Positions 1-9,160 of a DNA stretch of 64,000 nt are shown here, in pieces (positions within the stretch are counted from its first letter, which is position 1; each line of letters starts with the position of its first letter). The stretch lies in NCBI RefSeq assembly GCF_009769385.1, contig NZ_ML775961.1, positions 124,001-188,000 of the forward strand. The letters are read 5' to 3'. Below the pieces are notes generated by a model. That model was given only the letters and a program-made list of their open reading frames with translations, was not told the DNA's origin and searched no databases. This stretch comes from Saccharothrix deserti. GTDB lineage: Bacteria; Actinomycetota; Actinomycetes; Mycobacteriales; Pseudonocardiaceae. The translations under genes and the position numbers were made by a program.

Positions 1-907
1 GGCTCACGTACTGCGACAGCCGCCCACCCGCTGCCACCACCAGGACGACGGCACCGGCGGTCGGGCCCGCCGGGCCGAATGCCAGCGACACCCAGGTGAC
101 GGCGGCGACGAAGGCGAGCCCGAACAGGCCCCACGAGGCGGCATACAGGCAGGCGCTCGCCCACCGTGCCCTGGCCAGCGCACGGTACTGACGCCCCCAG
201 GCCGCGTCGCGCAGCTCTCGCAGGCGGTCCTGGACGCCGGCGATGCGGATCTCCTTGCTGGTCGAGGCCGTTGCGCCGAGCACGAAGAGTTGCCGGGCCA
301 GCCGCCGGTCCGCAGCGCCCGCCTCTTCGACCCGCTTCTCGATCGGCGCGCGCCGGGCCGAGACGAGCAGGCTCGGCAACGCGAAGACGACCAGCAGGCC
401 CAGCCACGGCTCGATCGACATGAGCAGGCCGACGGTCAGCAGCAGGCGCAGCCCGGCCCCGGCGGTCACGAACAGCGATCGGTACAGCTGGCTCAGGGTG
501 CCGGAGTGGTCCCGGAGCAGGGCCAGCAAGTCCAGGATGTCGGAACGCTCCTGGTGCTCGATCGTCACGACGGACGATTGCAGGCGTGCGACGTGGGACT
601 CGATCGGGACGGCGGCGCGCTCCGCCAGGCGGAGGTTGACCCGGTCGCTCGCCACGTTCAGCAGCCAGGTCCCGACGGCGAGGACGGCCAGCGTGACGCC
701 CGAGGCGAGCAGGTGCTGATCGTCACCCGAGACCATCGCCGCCGCGAACCAGGCGAACGCGACGGCGAAGAGCGCGTCCGGCAGCGCCGCGGCGACCGTG
801 GTGACCCCGGCGACCACCAGCAGGAGCGGTTCGACCCGGAAACCCAGCTTCAGCGAGCGCCACAGGGAGGGCAGCGAAGGGGGCAGCTCAGGCGAGGACG
901 GATTCAT
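1..907 (-). CDS. ABC exporter subunit, N-terminal part (cut by window edge)
   Basis: About 302 residues are visible from the ATG at 907; the rest lies beyond base 1. The visible part is the membrane half of an ABC exporter: hydrophobic stretches around residues 28-55, 68-85 and 155-185, and a charged stretch typical of the loop leading to later helices (SKEIRIAG near residue 225). No Walker motifs appear, because the nucleotide-binding domain would follow outside the window. The start overlaps the stop of the upstream ABC gene by 20 bases in another frame, with a GAGGAG ribosome-binding site just before it, so the two are probably translated together and form a heterodimer. The substrate may be the product of the neighbouring cluster (inference). 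Confidence 0.8.
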   Translation of the reverse strand, partial: MNPSSPELPPSLPSLWRSLKLGFRVEPLLLVVAGVTTVAAALPDALFAVAFAWFAAAMVSGDDQHLLASGVTLAVLAVGTWLLNVASDRVNLRLAERAAVPIESHVARLQSSVVTIEHQERSDILDLLALLRDHSGTLSQLYRSLFVTAGAGLRLLLTVGLLMSIEPWLGLLVVFALPSLLVSARRAPIEKRVEEAGAADRRLARQLFVLGATASTSKEIRIAGVQDRLRELRDAAWGRQYRALARARWASACLYAASWGLFGLAFVAAVTWVSLAFGPAGPTAGAVVLVVAAGGRLSQYVS

Positions 908-2675
908 CGGGCTCCTCTTCCTCGAAGCGGGATGCCTGCAGGTCGAACATGGTCCGGTACCGGCCGCCGGCGGCCATCAGCTCCTCGTGGGACCCCAGCT
1001 CCACCACCCGGCCGTGCTCCAGCACGCAGATCCGGTCCACCAAGCGGACCGTGGCGAAGCGGTGGGAGATGAGGATCGTGGTGCAGCCCCGGGTCGCCTC
1101 GAGGAGGCGCTGGAAGACGCGTGCCTCACCCCGGATGTCCAGCTGGGCGGTCGGCTCGTCGAGGATGACCACGCCGGCGCCGTGCCGGACCCCGTGCAGC
1201 ACGCGAGCCAGGGCGACCCGTTGCCACTGGCCACCGGACAGGTCCACCCCGCCGACGTACCCGGGGGCCAGGACGGTGTCGAGGTCCGCGACACCGGACG
1301 CGTCGGCGTCCCGCAGCGCGGCCAGGATCTCGGCGTCCGAACCCCCCAGCGGCGCCACGTTGTCCCGCAGCGACAGGTCGTAGCGCACGTAGTCCTGGAA
1401 GATCACGGACAAACGCCGACGCCAGTGGTCCAGGGACAGTTCACGCAGGTCGACGCCGTCGACCTCGATCCGCCCCGCCGTCGGGTCGTAGAGCCGGCAC
1501 AGCAGTTTGGCCAGCGTCGTCTTCCCCGCTCCGTTCACGCCGACGACCGCCAGCGAGCTGCCGGCGGGAACGGTCAGGTCGAACCCGTCGAGCACCGGCG
1601 GCGCGTCGGGTGCGTAGCTGAACCGGACGTCCCGGAAGCGGATCTCGCGCGCGGGCATGCCGTCCGCCGCCTGCCGACCGTCGGCCAGCCGGCCTTTCTC
1701 GCGCATCCGGGGCTCCAGCCCCCGCACCAGCGCCACCGTGTGGGCGGCATGGGGCAGTGCCCAGTTCATCCCGCCCAGGGCCAGGGCACTGGCGCCCACC
1801 GCGGCCTGGACGTATGAGATCGCCGCGGACATGCTCAACGCGCCGGAGGCCGCGTCGCGGGCCAGGGCGAGCAGGACCAGTGCGTTCGCGATCACCACGA
1901 TCGCCACGGTCAGGCCGACCCGCCCCGGCGACAGCCGCGCGGCTCGCCAGCGGGCGTCGACCAGGCGGCGGCGAGCAGCCGCGAACCGGTCCACCAGCCA
2001 CTCGGACAGCCCGAAAACCCGCACCTCCTTGGCCGCGGGGGAGTCCATCGCCAGCCGGTAGGAGTATTCGGCGTGGCGCTGGGCGGCCAGCACCTCGCCG
2101 GTCTCCCGGTCCCACACCGTCGCCGTCCTCAGCAGCAGGTGCGTCGACATCCAGGCGACACCGACCAGCAGGGCCGCCCACCAGTGGTAGAACGCGAGGA
2201 CCGCGGTCAGGGCGAGGCCGGCGAAGAAGTCGATCAGGCTGGCCGCGGTGAAGCCCAGGGCCAGCGGCATCGGCGGGCCGGAGAGCCCGAGCTCCGCGTC
2301 ACGTCCTGCGGTGAGGTCGTCGACGAGCCGGGGATCCTCCAGCTGCGCCAGACCACCCGGTTCAACGGAAGCGGCGAGCAGGTGGTCGTTGAGCGCCGCG
2401 GTCAGTCGCTCGCCCAGGCTGGTGCCGACCGTGGCCTGCAACGGCGCCACGACTTGCATCAGGACGAACAGGGTGCCCAGCGCGGCCAGCGCAAGCGGTA
2501 CGCCCTCGCCGGAACGCAGTGCCCCCACCAGGTGCCCGGTGATCACCGCGAAGAGGGCCGGCAGAACGCCGCGCAGGACCAGCAAGGACCACCAGGTCGT
2601 CGCGAGCAGGCGGTCGACGCGCGGGAGTTCCGCGAAGAAGGCCCATTCCTCGCGCTGTCGTAGGCGCGCCATCAT
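888..2675 (-). CDS. ABC exporter, fused membrane and ATPase domains
   Basis: A 595-residue exporter with an N-terminal six-helix membrane domain (about residues 20-300) and a C-terminal ATPase domain. Visible motifs are Walker A (VGVNGAGKTTLAK), a Q-loop (IFQDYV), the signature LSGGQWQRVALAR, Walker B with DEPTAQLD and the switch histidine in ISHRFATVR. I place the start at the ATG at 2675, ten bases after an AGGAGG sequence. An upstream in-frame ATG at 2858 would add 61 residues unlike the family and overlap the next gene. The partner subunit follows with a 20-base overlap. A role as self-resistance or product exporter for the adjacent biosynthetic operon is inferred from position. Confidence 0.88.
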   Translation of the reverse strand: MMARLRQREEWAFFAELPRVDRLLATTWWSLLVLRGVLPALFAVITGHLVGALRSGEGVPLALAALGTLFVLMQVVAPLQATVGTSLGERLTAALNDHLLAASVEPGGLAQLEDPRLVDDLTAGRDAELGLSGPPMPLALGFTAASLIDFFAGLALTAVLAFYHWWAALLVGVAWMSTHLLLRTATVWDRETGEVLAAQRHAEYSYRLAMDSPAAKEVRVFGLSEWLVDRFAAARRRLVDARWRAARLSPGRVGLTVAIVVIANALVLLALARDAASGALSMSAAISYVQAAVGASALALGGMNWALPHAAHTVALVRGLEPRMREKGRLADGRQAADGMPAREIRFRDVRFSYAPDAPPVLDGFDLTVPAGSSLAVVGVNGAGKTTLAKLLCRLYDPTAGRIEVDGVDLRELSLDHWRRRLSVIFQDYVRYDLSLRDNVAPLGGSDAEILAALRDADASGVADLDTVLAPGYVGGVDLSGGQWQRVALARVLHGVRHGAGVVILDEPTAQLDIRGEARVFQRLLEATRGCTTILISHRFATVRLVDRICVLEHGRVVELGSHEELMAAGGRYRTMFDLQASRFEEEEPDESVLA

Positions 2676-2757
2676 CGCGCGACATCCTCCTCGTGGTCGC
2701 CCACCGGGCCGGCGGGGTTGATCAAGCACGGTTTGCGCTGATGCACACTGACTCCCG

Positions 2758-2781
2758 TATGACTTCAGATATGACTTCAGA
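2758..2781. repeat. Perfect tandem 12-bp repeat in ABC operon leader
   Basis: TATGACTTCAGA occurs twice without a gap (2758-2769 and 2770-2781), in the 151-base space between the chorismate-lyase-like gene and the ABC exporter start at 2675. It is notably A+T-rich for this DNA. A regulator-binding direct repeat controlling the exporter is one reading. A slippage duplication is the alternative. Confidence 0.6.
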
Positions 2782-2826
2782 AAGATGGACACCAGCCGAG
2801 AACCGCATCGGCGTGGTGGACAGCCG

Positions 2827-3426
2827 TCACCCCGACTCGCGACCCCCGTCCGCGGCATGCTCCAGGAGCTGCCGGTACGCGACTTCTTGAACCGCCGCGA
2901 CGCGACACCCGGAAACGAGCAGGATCGCGGACACGCGCAGGACCCGGGAACCGAATTCGTCCACGTCGTCCAAACGCTCGACCGCTCGCGTCACGCGTTC
3001 GACCGGAGCCGGCGTGAACACCTCGCCGAGGGGAACATCGCCGCGGGACAACGCTTGCCGAGCGGCGTCGTCGACCTGGTCTTCCAGGACCGCGGAACGG
3101 ACTTCCGCGACGACGGTCGCGACCGCCCGGCGGCTGCCCGTCACCGGGTCCGCGTCGATCTGCGCGGACACGAACCCCCAGCGGTGCAGGGCGAGGGTCC
3201 CGATCGGCACCGACAGCGCCCGCGCGTCGGGCACGGCCAGCGACCGGCGTTCCTGGCCGACCAGGCGGTAGGAGATCGGGCGCCCGAGCCACTGGGCCGC
3301 CGCGCGCGTGAAGCTGTTGGTGCGCCGGAGAACCCGCCCGAGTTCGGCCACTTGGGCTTCGAACGCGACAACGTGCTCCGGTGCGCCGGGCCGGTGGGTG
3401 TCCCGCAGCCGGCGTTGAGGAGTCAT
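2827..3426 (-). CDS. Chorismate pyruvate-lyase-like protein (DUF98/UbiC fold)
   Basis: A 199-residue protein starting at ATG 3426, six bases after GGGAGG; an upstream in-frame ATG at 3726 would add 100 low-quality residues. The pattern resembles the mycobacterial Rv2949c-type chorismate lyases: an N-terminal LGRVLRRT stretch, a central run of strands, then PLGEVF followed by a glutamate (PLGEVFTPAPVER), aligning with PLGEV...ET of that family. Those enzymes split chorismate into 4-hydroxybenzoate and pyruvate. Here it could supply a hydroxybenzoate starter for the acyl-AMP ligases of the neighbouring operon (inference). The same fold is used as a ligand-binding (UTRA) domain, but no DNA-binding domain is attached. 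Recognition is by eye and moderately secure. Confidence 0.5.
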   Translation of the reverse strand: MTPQRRLRDTHRPGAPEHVVAFEAQVAELGRVLRRTNSFTRAAAQWLGRPISYRLVGQERRSLAVPDARALSVPIGTLALHRWGFVSAQIDADPVTGSRRAVATVVAEVRSAVLEDQVDDAARQALSRGDVPLGEVFTPAPVERVTRAVERLDDVDEFGSRVLRVSAILLVSGCRVAAVQEVAYRQLLEHAADGGRESG

Positions 3427-3810
3427 CGCGACCTCCCGCCGCCCTGGGCTCGTCGGGGATCGTCGACCGGGCCGTACCGGATCGCTCCGACGCTGGTGCT
3501 CCAACTTCCTGGCGGAGCGCAAGAAGCCGTCCGCGCGGGCATGCCGACGTGTCGTCGGCACTGTCGTCGACGCACAGATTCCCCCTCTGCAATGGCCTGA
3601 CACTATCGCCGAAAACCGGTGCGCCGCAAACATTGCGACGGTGGTTCCCGTTTTGCGGCGGGAAATTCCGGTGATGTCCCAGCGGCTGAGGAACGGATCA
3701 CGAAATTTCGCACGGCGGTTCGACACGGGAACTCCGCATCCTGCCGGCGGGACCTCGTCGGCCCAACTCCCGCCACAGTGGGATCCACGATCACAAGGCG
3801 TGCTCCAGTG
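3427..3810. other. 384-base intergenic region with CGAAATTTCG palindrome
   Basis: This stretch separates the glycosyltransferase (ends at 3811) from the chorismate-lyase-like gene. I see no credible gene. A perfect palindrome CGAAATTTCG at 3701-3710 stands out in G+C-rich surroundings and could be an operator for the downstream minus-strand genes. The region probably also contains their promoter, but no clear -35/-10 pair is visible. Confidence 0.4.
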
Positions 3811-5043
3811 CTAATTCCACGTCGCCACGAACGGCGCGGTGCGCGACCCGGCTCGCTGCCGGAACGCGGCCTGCGCCGCGAGCACCGTCGCCCGGACCGT
3901 TCTCAGCAAGGTTTCCCGGTCGTACTCCTGTTGCACCAGTTGACGTGCGCGATCCGCGAGCTGCTCCGCCGCCGCGCGGTCGCGTAACAGCCGCAGCACG
4001 GCTTCGGCGAAGTCCTCGGGTTCGTCCGCCAGCAGCAGGTGCTCACCGTCCCGAGCGTCGATGCCCTCGGCGCCGATGACCGTGCTGACCACGGGTGTGC
4101 CGATGGCGAACGCCTCCAACACCTTGATCCTGGTGCCGCTGCCCTGCCGCAACGGGACGGCCACGACATCTGCCGCTCGCACGTAAGCGCGGGCATCCGG
4201 GACGAGACCGAAGATCCGCACACCGTCCCCGGCCAGGTCGTCGATCGCGCCGAGGTTCATCCCGACCAGCCAGACCTCCGCCTCCGGCACCTGCCGGCGG
4301 ACCAAGGGGAGGATCTCGCGGACCAGCCGGCGGGCCGCGTCGACGTTCGGCGGCCACGCGTAGCTGGCCTGCAACAGGATGCGCGGACCGCGCCGTTCCT
4401 CGGCGACGACCTCCACAGCCGTTTCCGGTAGCAGGTAGACGTTCGGCACGACACTGCAATTCGCCGGACCGCCGAGCCGCTGCCGGTCCAATTCGCTGCA
4501 CGTGACGACCTGATCGGCTTCCTGCACCGCATCGCGTTGCAACGTCCCCCAGAGGACCGCGTCCCGGGCGAAAGCGGTATCGCGGGTGTGGGCGAAGTTC
4601 TGGGCGTTGAGCCGGTCGTTGAGGTCGTCGACGTCGATGACGGTGGGGACGACCGCATCGCCGCGCAGCGGGGCCCAGGTCTGGATGCGGTTGCACCAGA
4701 TCACGTCGTACCGGTGCCGGCGGACCGCCTCGCGCAACCGGGTGCCGTGCCTCCGGCACACGTCCAGGACGTCGGAGGGGTAGCCCACCTCGGTTTCGCG
4801 GGGTGGTGCGGCCGGGCCGGCCTCGATCCGCACCGAGGAGCCGCTGAGGGGGGAAGGTCCGTCCGGGCTCTGCTGGGTCCAGGCGCGGTCGACGAAGACG
4901 ATGTCGACCTGCCCGATCGCAGCCAGGGCCTCCACCGTCGCGGCGGCCCGCAGCCGGCTGCCGGAGTTCGCCGGCCAGGGCCAGTACTCGGTGAGGTACA
5001 GGATCTTGGGCACGTCTCGCGCCGCGTTGTCGATCTCGTTCAT
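3811..5043 (-). CDS. GT4-family glycosyltransferase
   Basis: A 410-residue GT-B glycosyltransferase. The C-terminal donor-binding half shows the usual signature GSGTRIKVLEAFAIGTPVVST followed by GAEGI; the N-terminal half begins KILYLTEYWPWPANSGSR, with an acceptor-side glycine/serine loop. The start at ATG 5043 is chosen because GGAGGA lies six bases upstream and the longer reading adds 56 unlike residues. It lies 86 bases downstream of the UDP-glucuronate decarboxylase-like gene on the same strand. It may transfer the UDP-pentose made by that enzyme (inference); the sequence does not fix donor or acceptor. Confidence 0.85.
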   Translation of the reverse strand: MNEIDNAARDVPKILYLTEYWPWPANSGSRLRAAATVEALAAIGQVDIVFVDRAWTQQSPDGPSPLSGSSVRIEAGPAAPPRETEVGYPSDVLDVCRRHGTRLREAVRRHRYDVIWCNRIQTWAPLRGDAVVPTVIDVDDLNDRLNAQNFAHTRDTAFARDAVLWGTLQRDAVQEADQVVTCSELDRQRLGGPANCSVVPNVYLLPETAVEVVAEERRGPRILLQASYAWPPNVDAARRLVREILPLVRRQVPEAEVWLVGMNLGAIDDLAGDGVRIFGLVPDARAYVRAADVVAVPLRQGSGTRIKVLEAFAIGTPVVSTVIGAEGIDARDGEHLLLADEPEDFAEAVLRLLRDRAAAEQLADRARQLVQQEYDRETLLRTVRATVLAAQAAFRQRAGSRTAPFVATWN

Positions 5044-5129
5044 CGATCCTCCGATCGAGCCGGGAGAAATGGGGCACGACAGGCCGGCGTGTCGCATCGC
5101 CCTGCGCCACAGGGGAACGGGTGGTGCGA

Positions 5130-6116
5130 TCAGGCCGGTGCGGCACGCCGTTCCCGGAACCAGGCGACCGTGCGGGTCAGGCCGTCCTGCCACGTCACCC
5201 GTGGCCGCCAACCGAGGGTGGCGTGGGCCAGGGTGGTGTCCGGCCGGCGGACCTGCGGGTCGTCCACCGGTCGCGCCACGTGCCGGATCCGCGACGAGGA
5301 CCCGGTGGCCGCGATGACGTCCTCGGCGATCCTGCGCACGGTCAGCTCGGTCGGATCACCGAGGTTCACCGGTCCGTGCTCCGGCGCGCGGGCGAGCGCC
5401 AGGATGCCGCGGACCAGGTCCTCCACGTAGCAGAGGGAGCGGGTCTGCCGACCGTCGCCCGCCACGGTGAGCGGTTCCCCGGCCAGCGCCTGGCGGATGA
5501 ACGTGGGGATCGCCCGCCCGTCGTCGGGTCTCAGCCTGGGGCCGTAGGTGTTGAAGATGCGGACGATCGCGGTGTCCACGCCCTTCGCGGTCCGGTATGC
5601 GGCGGTCAGCGCTTCGGCGTAGCGCTTGGCCTCGTCGTACACCGCACGCGGACCGATCGGGTTGACGTGGCCCCAGTAGCTCTCCGGCTGCGGGTGCACT
5701 TGGGGGTCCCCGTACACCTCTGAGGTGGAGGCGAGCACCAACCGGGCGCCCTTGTCCTCGGCGAGCGCCAAGGCGTTCCAGGTCCCGGTCGCGCCGACCT
5801 TCAGCGTCTCCAGCGGCAGGTTCGCGTAGTCGACGGGCGAGGCCGGCGACGCGAAGTGCAGGACCAGGTCGACCGGGCCGGACACCGCCACGGACTGGGT
5901 GATGTCGCAACGCCGCAGTTCGAAGCCGGCGTGGTCGAGCAGGTGGGCGACGTTCGCCGGGTCACCGGTCAGGAAGTTGTCGAGGCAGATCACGTCGACT
6001 CCCTCGGCCAGCAGTGCCTCGCACAGGTGCGAGCCGAGGAAGCCGGCGCCACCGGTGACCACCGCCCGGCGGATCGTCCGTCCACCCGGAGCGGTGGACG
6101 GGTCGGCTGTTGTCAT
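5130..6116 (-). CDS. UDP-glucuronate decarboxylase-like SDR (UDP-xylose synthase family)
   Basis: A 328-residue extended SDR. It has the NAD-binding GGAGFLGS (residues 22-29), the TSEVYGDP segment, YWGHVNPIG, and the catalytic YxxxK as YDEAKRYAE (Tyr160, Lys164). The wording of [11 protein letters not shown]...YDEAKR is that of UDP-glucuronate decarboxylases (UXS), which turn UDP-glucuronate into UDP-4-keto-pentose and UDP-xylose, rather than of RmlB. The substrate would come from the UDP-glucose dehydrogenase at 28784. Its ATG overlaps the stop of the upstream gene (ATGA), so it is the last member of the tightly packed operon. A dTDP-glucose 4,6-dehydratase is a less likely alternative. Confidence 0.8.
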   Translation of the reverse strand: MTTADPSTAPGGRTIRRAVVTGGAGFLGSHLCEALLAEGVDVICLDNFLTGDPANVAHLLDHAGFELRRCDITQSVAVSGPVDLVLHFASPASPVDYANLPLETLKVGATGTWNALALAEDKGARLVLASTSEVYGDPQVHPQPESYWGHVNPIGPRAVYDEAKRYAEALTAAYRTAKGVDTAIVRIFNTYGPRLRPDDGRAIPTFIRQALAGEPLTVAGDGRQTRSLCYVEDLVRGILALARAPEHGPVNLGDPTELTVRRIAEDVIAATGSSSRIRHVARPVDDPQVRRPDTTLAHATLGWRPRVTWQDGLTRTVAWFRERRAAPA

Positions 6117-6667
6117 GGTTGTCCCTCCTGGCCCGGCCACTCGTTCGGTGGCCTGACGGCGTTGATCATTTCGGTGCGCAGGACGGCCCGCAGCACCTCG
6201 GGGACGGGCGAGCCGGTGCCGAGCAACTGGCCGCAGTGCCCCGGCAGGAGCCGGATCCGCAGCTCGGCACCGGGAATCTCGGTGGCGAACCGGAGTTCCT
6301 CCGCCGGCCCGTCCAGCTCGCTGCTGATCACGATGAGGCGCAACGTGCCCGCGGCGGGCACGCGCTCGCCGAACGGCTGTGCGGGCCATTGCCCGGTGTC
6401 GAGGACGAGCACGACGTCCGCGTCCCACCGCGATCCGCCGGCCGGCCGCAGGGCCGCCCACAACGCCTGTGAAGCCGCCAGGTGCACGGTGGGCACATCG
6501 GGGGGCAGCCGACGCAGCTCCTCCGCCGCTCGTGCCGGGTCCTGGTCCAGGCGCAGGACGACGGCCGAGGCGTGTTCGGCCAACTGAGCCGCCCAAGCCC
6601 GGTAGACGGCCTCGCTGCGCTCGTCGTGAGCGAGCAGGGCGAGGGGAACCCGCCGGCCGCCGCTCAC
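6113..6667 (-). CDS. Unknown protein, weakly like the C-terminal part of a thioesterase
   Basis: A 184-residue protein whose GTG start at 6667 overlaps the stop of the transglutaminase-like gene (GTGA) and whose stop overlaps the next start. I do not recognise it securely. It has a Rossmann-like alternation ([22 protein letters not shown]) and ends with a segment resembling the histidine region of alpha/beta-hydrolase thioesterases ([14 protein letters not shown]). No GxSxG nucleophile motif is visible, so it could be a truncated or repurposed thioesterase, or an accessory partner of the transglutaminase-like enzyme. Tight coupling on both sides argues that it is expressed and useful. Confidence 0.7.
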   Translation of the reverse strand: MSGGRRVPLALLAHDERSEAVYRAWAAQLAEHASAVVLRLDQDPARAAEELRRLPPDVPTVHLAASQALWAALRPAGGSRWDADVVLVLDTGQWPAQPFGERVPAAGTLRLIVISSELDGPAEELRFATEIPGAELRIRLLPGHCGQLLGTGSPVPEVLRAVLRTEMINAVRPPNEWPGQEGQP

Positions 6668-7644
6668 CGGACCACCGTCAGGTGGAGGGAGGCCTCGCAG
6701 TGCATGCCGTTGTGCCGGACGATCGAGCTGTTGGCCGATCCCAGCCGGAGCAGGATGCCCGACAGGGAGCGGTGCACCGGCCAGTGGCCCGCGTCCAGCA
6801 CCCCTGCCGTCACCAGCAGCCTGAGCAGGTGGGGGTCGAACGCCACCCAGCGGTCCTCGTGCCAGAAGTCGACCCAGGTGTGGAGCCCGGAGAACGGCGG
6901 CAGCACGATCACGCCGAAGGACCGCCGCGCGCGCAGTCCCAGCCGGCCCGCCGCCCGCAGCACCACCTCGGCGGCGAGGATGCAGTTGGCCGACCCGGTG
7001 CGGTCGAAGAACTCCAGGTCGTGCGACAGGTGCGCGGGCAGGTGGAGGTAGCGCGCCGACGCCACGCTCGACAGCGCCTCGCGCACCTGTTCCGGGGCGG
7101 TCACCGTGCCCGCGCCGGTCCGCACGTGCAGCTCGGTGGAGCTGATGAGCCGCGCGGACGCGGCCTCGTGCGGTTCGAGGTCGGCACCGGGCCTGCCCAC
7201 GTCGGTCAGCGGGAGCAGCGAGGTGAACTCGCACCGGCCGCGGTGACCGGGGAACGGGCACTTCGGCTCGACCAGGAGCCGGTAGTCCGTGCGCGTGCCG
7301 GCCTTGACCTGGGCCAGCACCGAGGGCCAGGCCCGCTGGCCGAGCCGCCAGGCGGAGCGGCAGGCCAACGTGGCCGACACCGTCATCAGGTCCAGCCGGT
7401 CGAACATCGTGGACCCACCGCAGCGCGCGTGCGGCAGTCCCCGTCGCAGCGCCTCCGAGAGCTGGGCGGCCGACAGCCCGTGCAGCCGTCCGGCGGTCTC
7501 CTCCGTCGTGTCGAAGACCCGCATCCAGGTCGGGACGGCACCGAGTGCTGTGATGACCCCGGACAGCCGGTCGCCATCGTCGAGCGGGCCGGACGCGGCA
7601 CCTGCGCGGGCGCCGGGCGTCGGCGCGCCGGTCGTGGCCGACAT
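6664..7644 (-). CDS. Transglutaminase-like enzyme, possible amide synthase
   Basis: A 326-residue protein; its C-terminal half carries a transglutaminase-like fold with a plausible Cys221 ([16 protein letters not shown]), His255 (GLHTWVDFW) and Asp270 (VAFDPHLL) triad. ATG 7644 has GGAGG six bases upstream. It sits directly downstream of a stand-alone adenylation enzyme and a free carrier protein, in an operon without any condensation domain. In andrimid biosynthesis the transglutaminase homologue AdmF joins a carrier-bound acyl group to a carrier-bound amino acid, so an amide-forming role is a good hypothesis here. The roughly 200-residue N-terminal part is not recognised. A thiol protease or an unrelated hydrolase remains possible. 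Confidence 0.75.
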   Translation of the reverse strand: MSATTGAPTPGARAGAASGPLDDGDRLSGVITALGAVPTWMRVFDTTEETAGRLHGLSAAQLSEALRRGLPHARCGGSTMFDRLDLMTVSATLACRSAWRLGQRAWPSVLAQVKAGTRTDYRLLVEPKCPFPGHRGRCEFTSLLPLTDVGRPGADLEPHEAASARLISSTELHVRTGAGTVTAPEQVREALSSVASARYLHLPAHLSHDLEFFDRTGSANCILAAEVVLRAAGRLGLRARRSFGVIVLPPFSGLHTWVDFWHEDRWVAFDPHLLRLLVTAGVLDAGHWPVHRSLSGILLRLGSANSSIVRHNGMHCEASLHLTVVR

Positions 7645-7645
7645 C

Positions 7646-9160
7646 TCAGACCTCCGATCCGGTCAGGAAGGCCCGCGCCAGAGCCGGCCGGTCGACCTTG
7701 CCGTTCGCGTTCAGGGGCAGTGCGTCGAGGTGCCGGAACAAGCGCGGCACGCTGTACTCGGGCAACCGGCCGCCGAGCTCCCGCGCCAGCCCGTCGGCCA
7801 CGGCCGGGTCGCCGACGAACCCGGCGCACAGCGTCGCCTCACCGTCCCGGTCCACCACGGTGACCGCGCAGTCGACCACTCCGTCCACGCCGCGCAGGGC
7901 GTGCTCGACCTCCAGCAGTTCGACCCGGAAGCCGCGCACCTTCACCTGGTGATCGATCCGGCCGAGGTAGGTCAGCCGGCCGTCCGGCAGCCGCCGCACC
8001 CGGTCACCGGTCCGGTAGTAGCGGCGCCCGTCGAGGATCAGGAACCGGCCGTCGTCGTCGGCCGGGTCGAGGTAGCCCCCGAACACCTGCGGGCCGCAGA
8101 CGCACAGCTCCCCTTCGCCGGCCGCCACCCGACCCCCGTCGAGCAGGACGTGGTCCAACCCGGGGTGGAGCCGCCCGATCGGCGCCACCCCGTTGCCGTC
8201 CTCCTCGCCGGACGGGCCGCTCCAGCGATCCACCGAGCAGGCGATGGTCAGCTCGGTCGGGCCGTACAGGTTCTCCACGACGGCGTTCGGCCCGGCTGCC
8301 TGCCAGTCTGCGGCGTCCACGTCCCGCAGGGCCTCCCCGCAGAACAGGCTGCGCCGCAGCGTCGGCATCGAGCCCGCGCCCAGCGCATCGACCCGGCGGG
8401 CCAACCCGATCGTGCTGGGCACCGAGAACCACACGGTGACGCCCTGCGCGGTGACGAAGGAGGACAGGCGCAGCAGTGCCCGGGGCGGCGCGGCCACCAG
8501 TGCCGCCCCGGCCTGCCACGCCAGCAGCGGCCCGAACATGAACAGGTCGAAGGTCGGGTCGAAGGTCTGGGCCACGACGTCGTCGTGCCGGATGCCGTGC
8601 CGGTCACGGGCACAGCGGAGGAAGTGCTCCAGGTTGCCGTGGGTGATCGGAACGCCCTTGGGGCGCCCGGTCGAACCGGAGGTGAACATGATGTACGCCA
8701 GCGGATCCGCTACGTCCGCTACGTCCACCAGGTTCCCGGGCTTCACCGGGGTCCGCGGCAGGTTCCCCTCCGGGAGCACCCTCACCCCGGGAAGGCTCGG
8801 CAGGATCCGGTCGGCCACCCGGGTTGCCCTCCGGCTCACCAGCAGGACGTCCAACCCGGCCGCGCGGGCCGTCGCGGCGATCCGCGGGGATGGGTGGGCC
8901 GGGTTGAGGGGGATGGCGACCGCCCCGGCCGTGATGGTGGCGAGCAGACCGATGTGGCTCAGCGGGTCCGCGGTCGCGGCGAGCAGACCGACCCGCAGCT
9001 GCCGCCCGTGGCCGGCGAGCGCCGGCCGGAGTCGGGCGGCCTCGGCGTGCAGCTCGCGGTAGGTCCACTGTTGCGAGCCGACGCGCAGGGCCACCCGGTC
9101 GGTGTGGATCCGCAGGGCGATGTCCAGTTGTCGGGCCAGAAGGGAGGCGGGCGCGCTCAC
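7646..9160 (-). CDS. Stand-alone amino-acid adenylation enzyme (NRPS A domain)
   Basis: A 504-residue ANL enzyme with core motifs YIMFTSGSTGRPKGVPITH, FDPTFDLFMFG (the conserved Asp of amino-acid activating domains is present), NLYGPTELTI, YRTGDRVRRL and the catalytic lysine in NANGKVDR. The GTG start at 9160 overlaps the stop of the carrier protein. My hand alignment to GrsA gives a pocket of roughly Asp-Leu-Phe-?-Leu-Cys-Leu-Ile-Ala, partly like small or cysteine-type codes but not a confident call. It should load the adjacent carrier (9157-9468) in trans. No condensation domain is attached, so bond formation must rely on another enzyme, possibly the transglutaminase-like neighbour. Confidence 0.88.
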   Translation of the reverse strand: MSAPASLLARQLDIALRIHTDRVALRVGSQQWTYRELHAEAARLRPALAGHGRQLRVGLLAATADPLSHIGLLATITAGAVAIPLNPAHPSPRIAATARAAGLDVLLVSRRATRVADRILPSLPGVRVLPEGNLPRTPVKPGNLVDVADVADPLAYIMFTSGSTGRPKGVPITHGNLEHFLRCARDRHGIRHDDVVAQTFDPTFDLFMFGPLLAWQAGAALVAAPPRALLRLSSFVTAQGVTVWFSVPSTIGLARRVDALGAGSMPTLRRSLFCGEALRDVDAADWQAAGPNAVVENLYGPTELTIACSVDRWSGPSGEEDGNGVAPIGRLHPGLDHVLLDGGRVAAGEGELCVCGPQVFGGYLDPADDDGRFLILDGRRYYRTGDRVRRLPDGRLTYLGRIDHQVKVRGFRVELLEVEHALRGVDGVVDCAVTVVDRDGEATLCAGFVGDPAVADGLARELGGRLPEYSVPRLFRHLDALPLNANGKVDRPALARAFLTGSEV

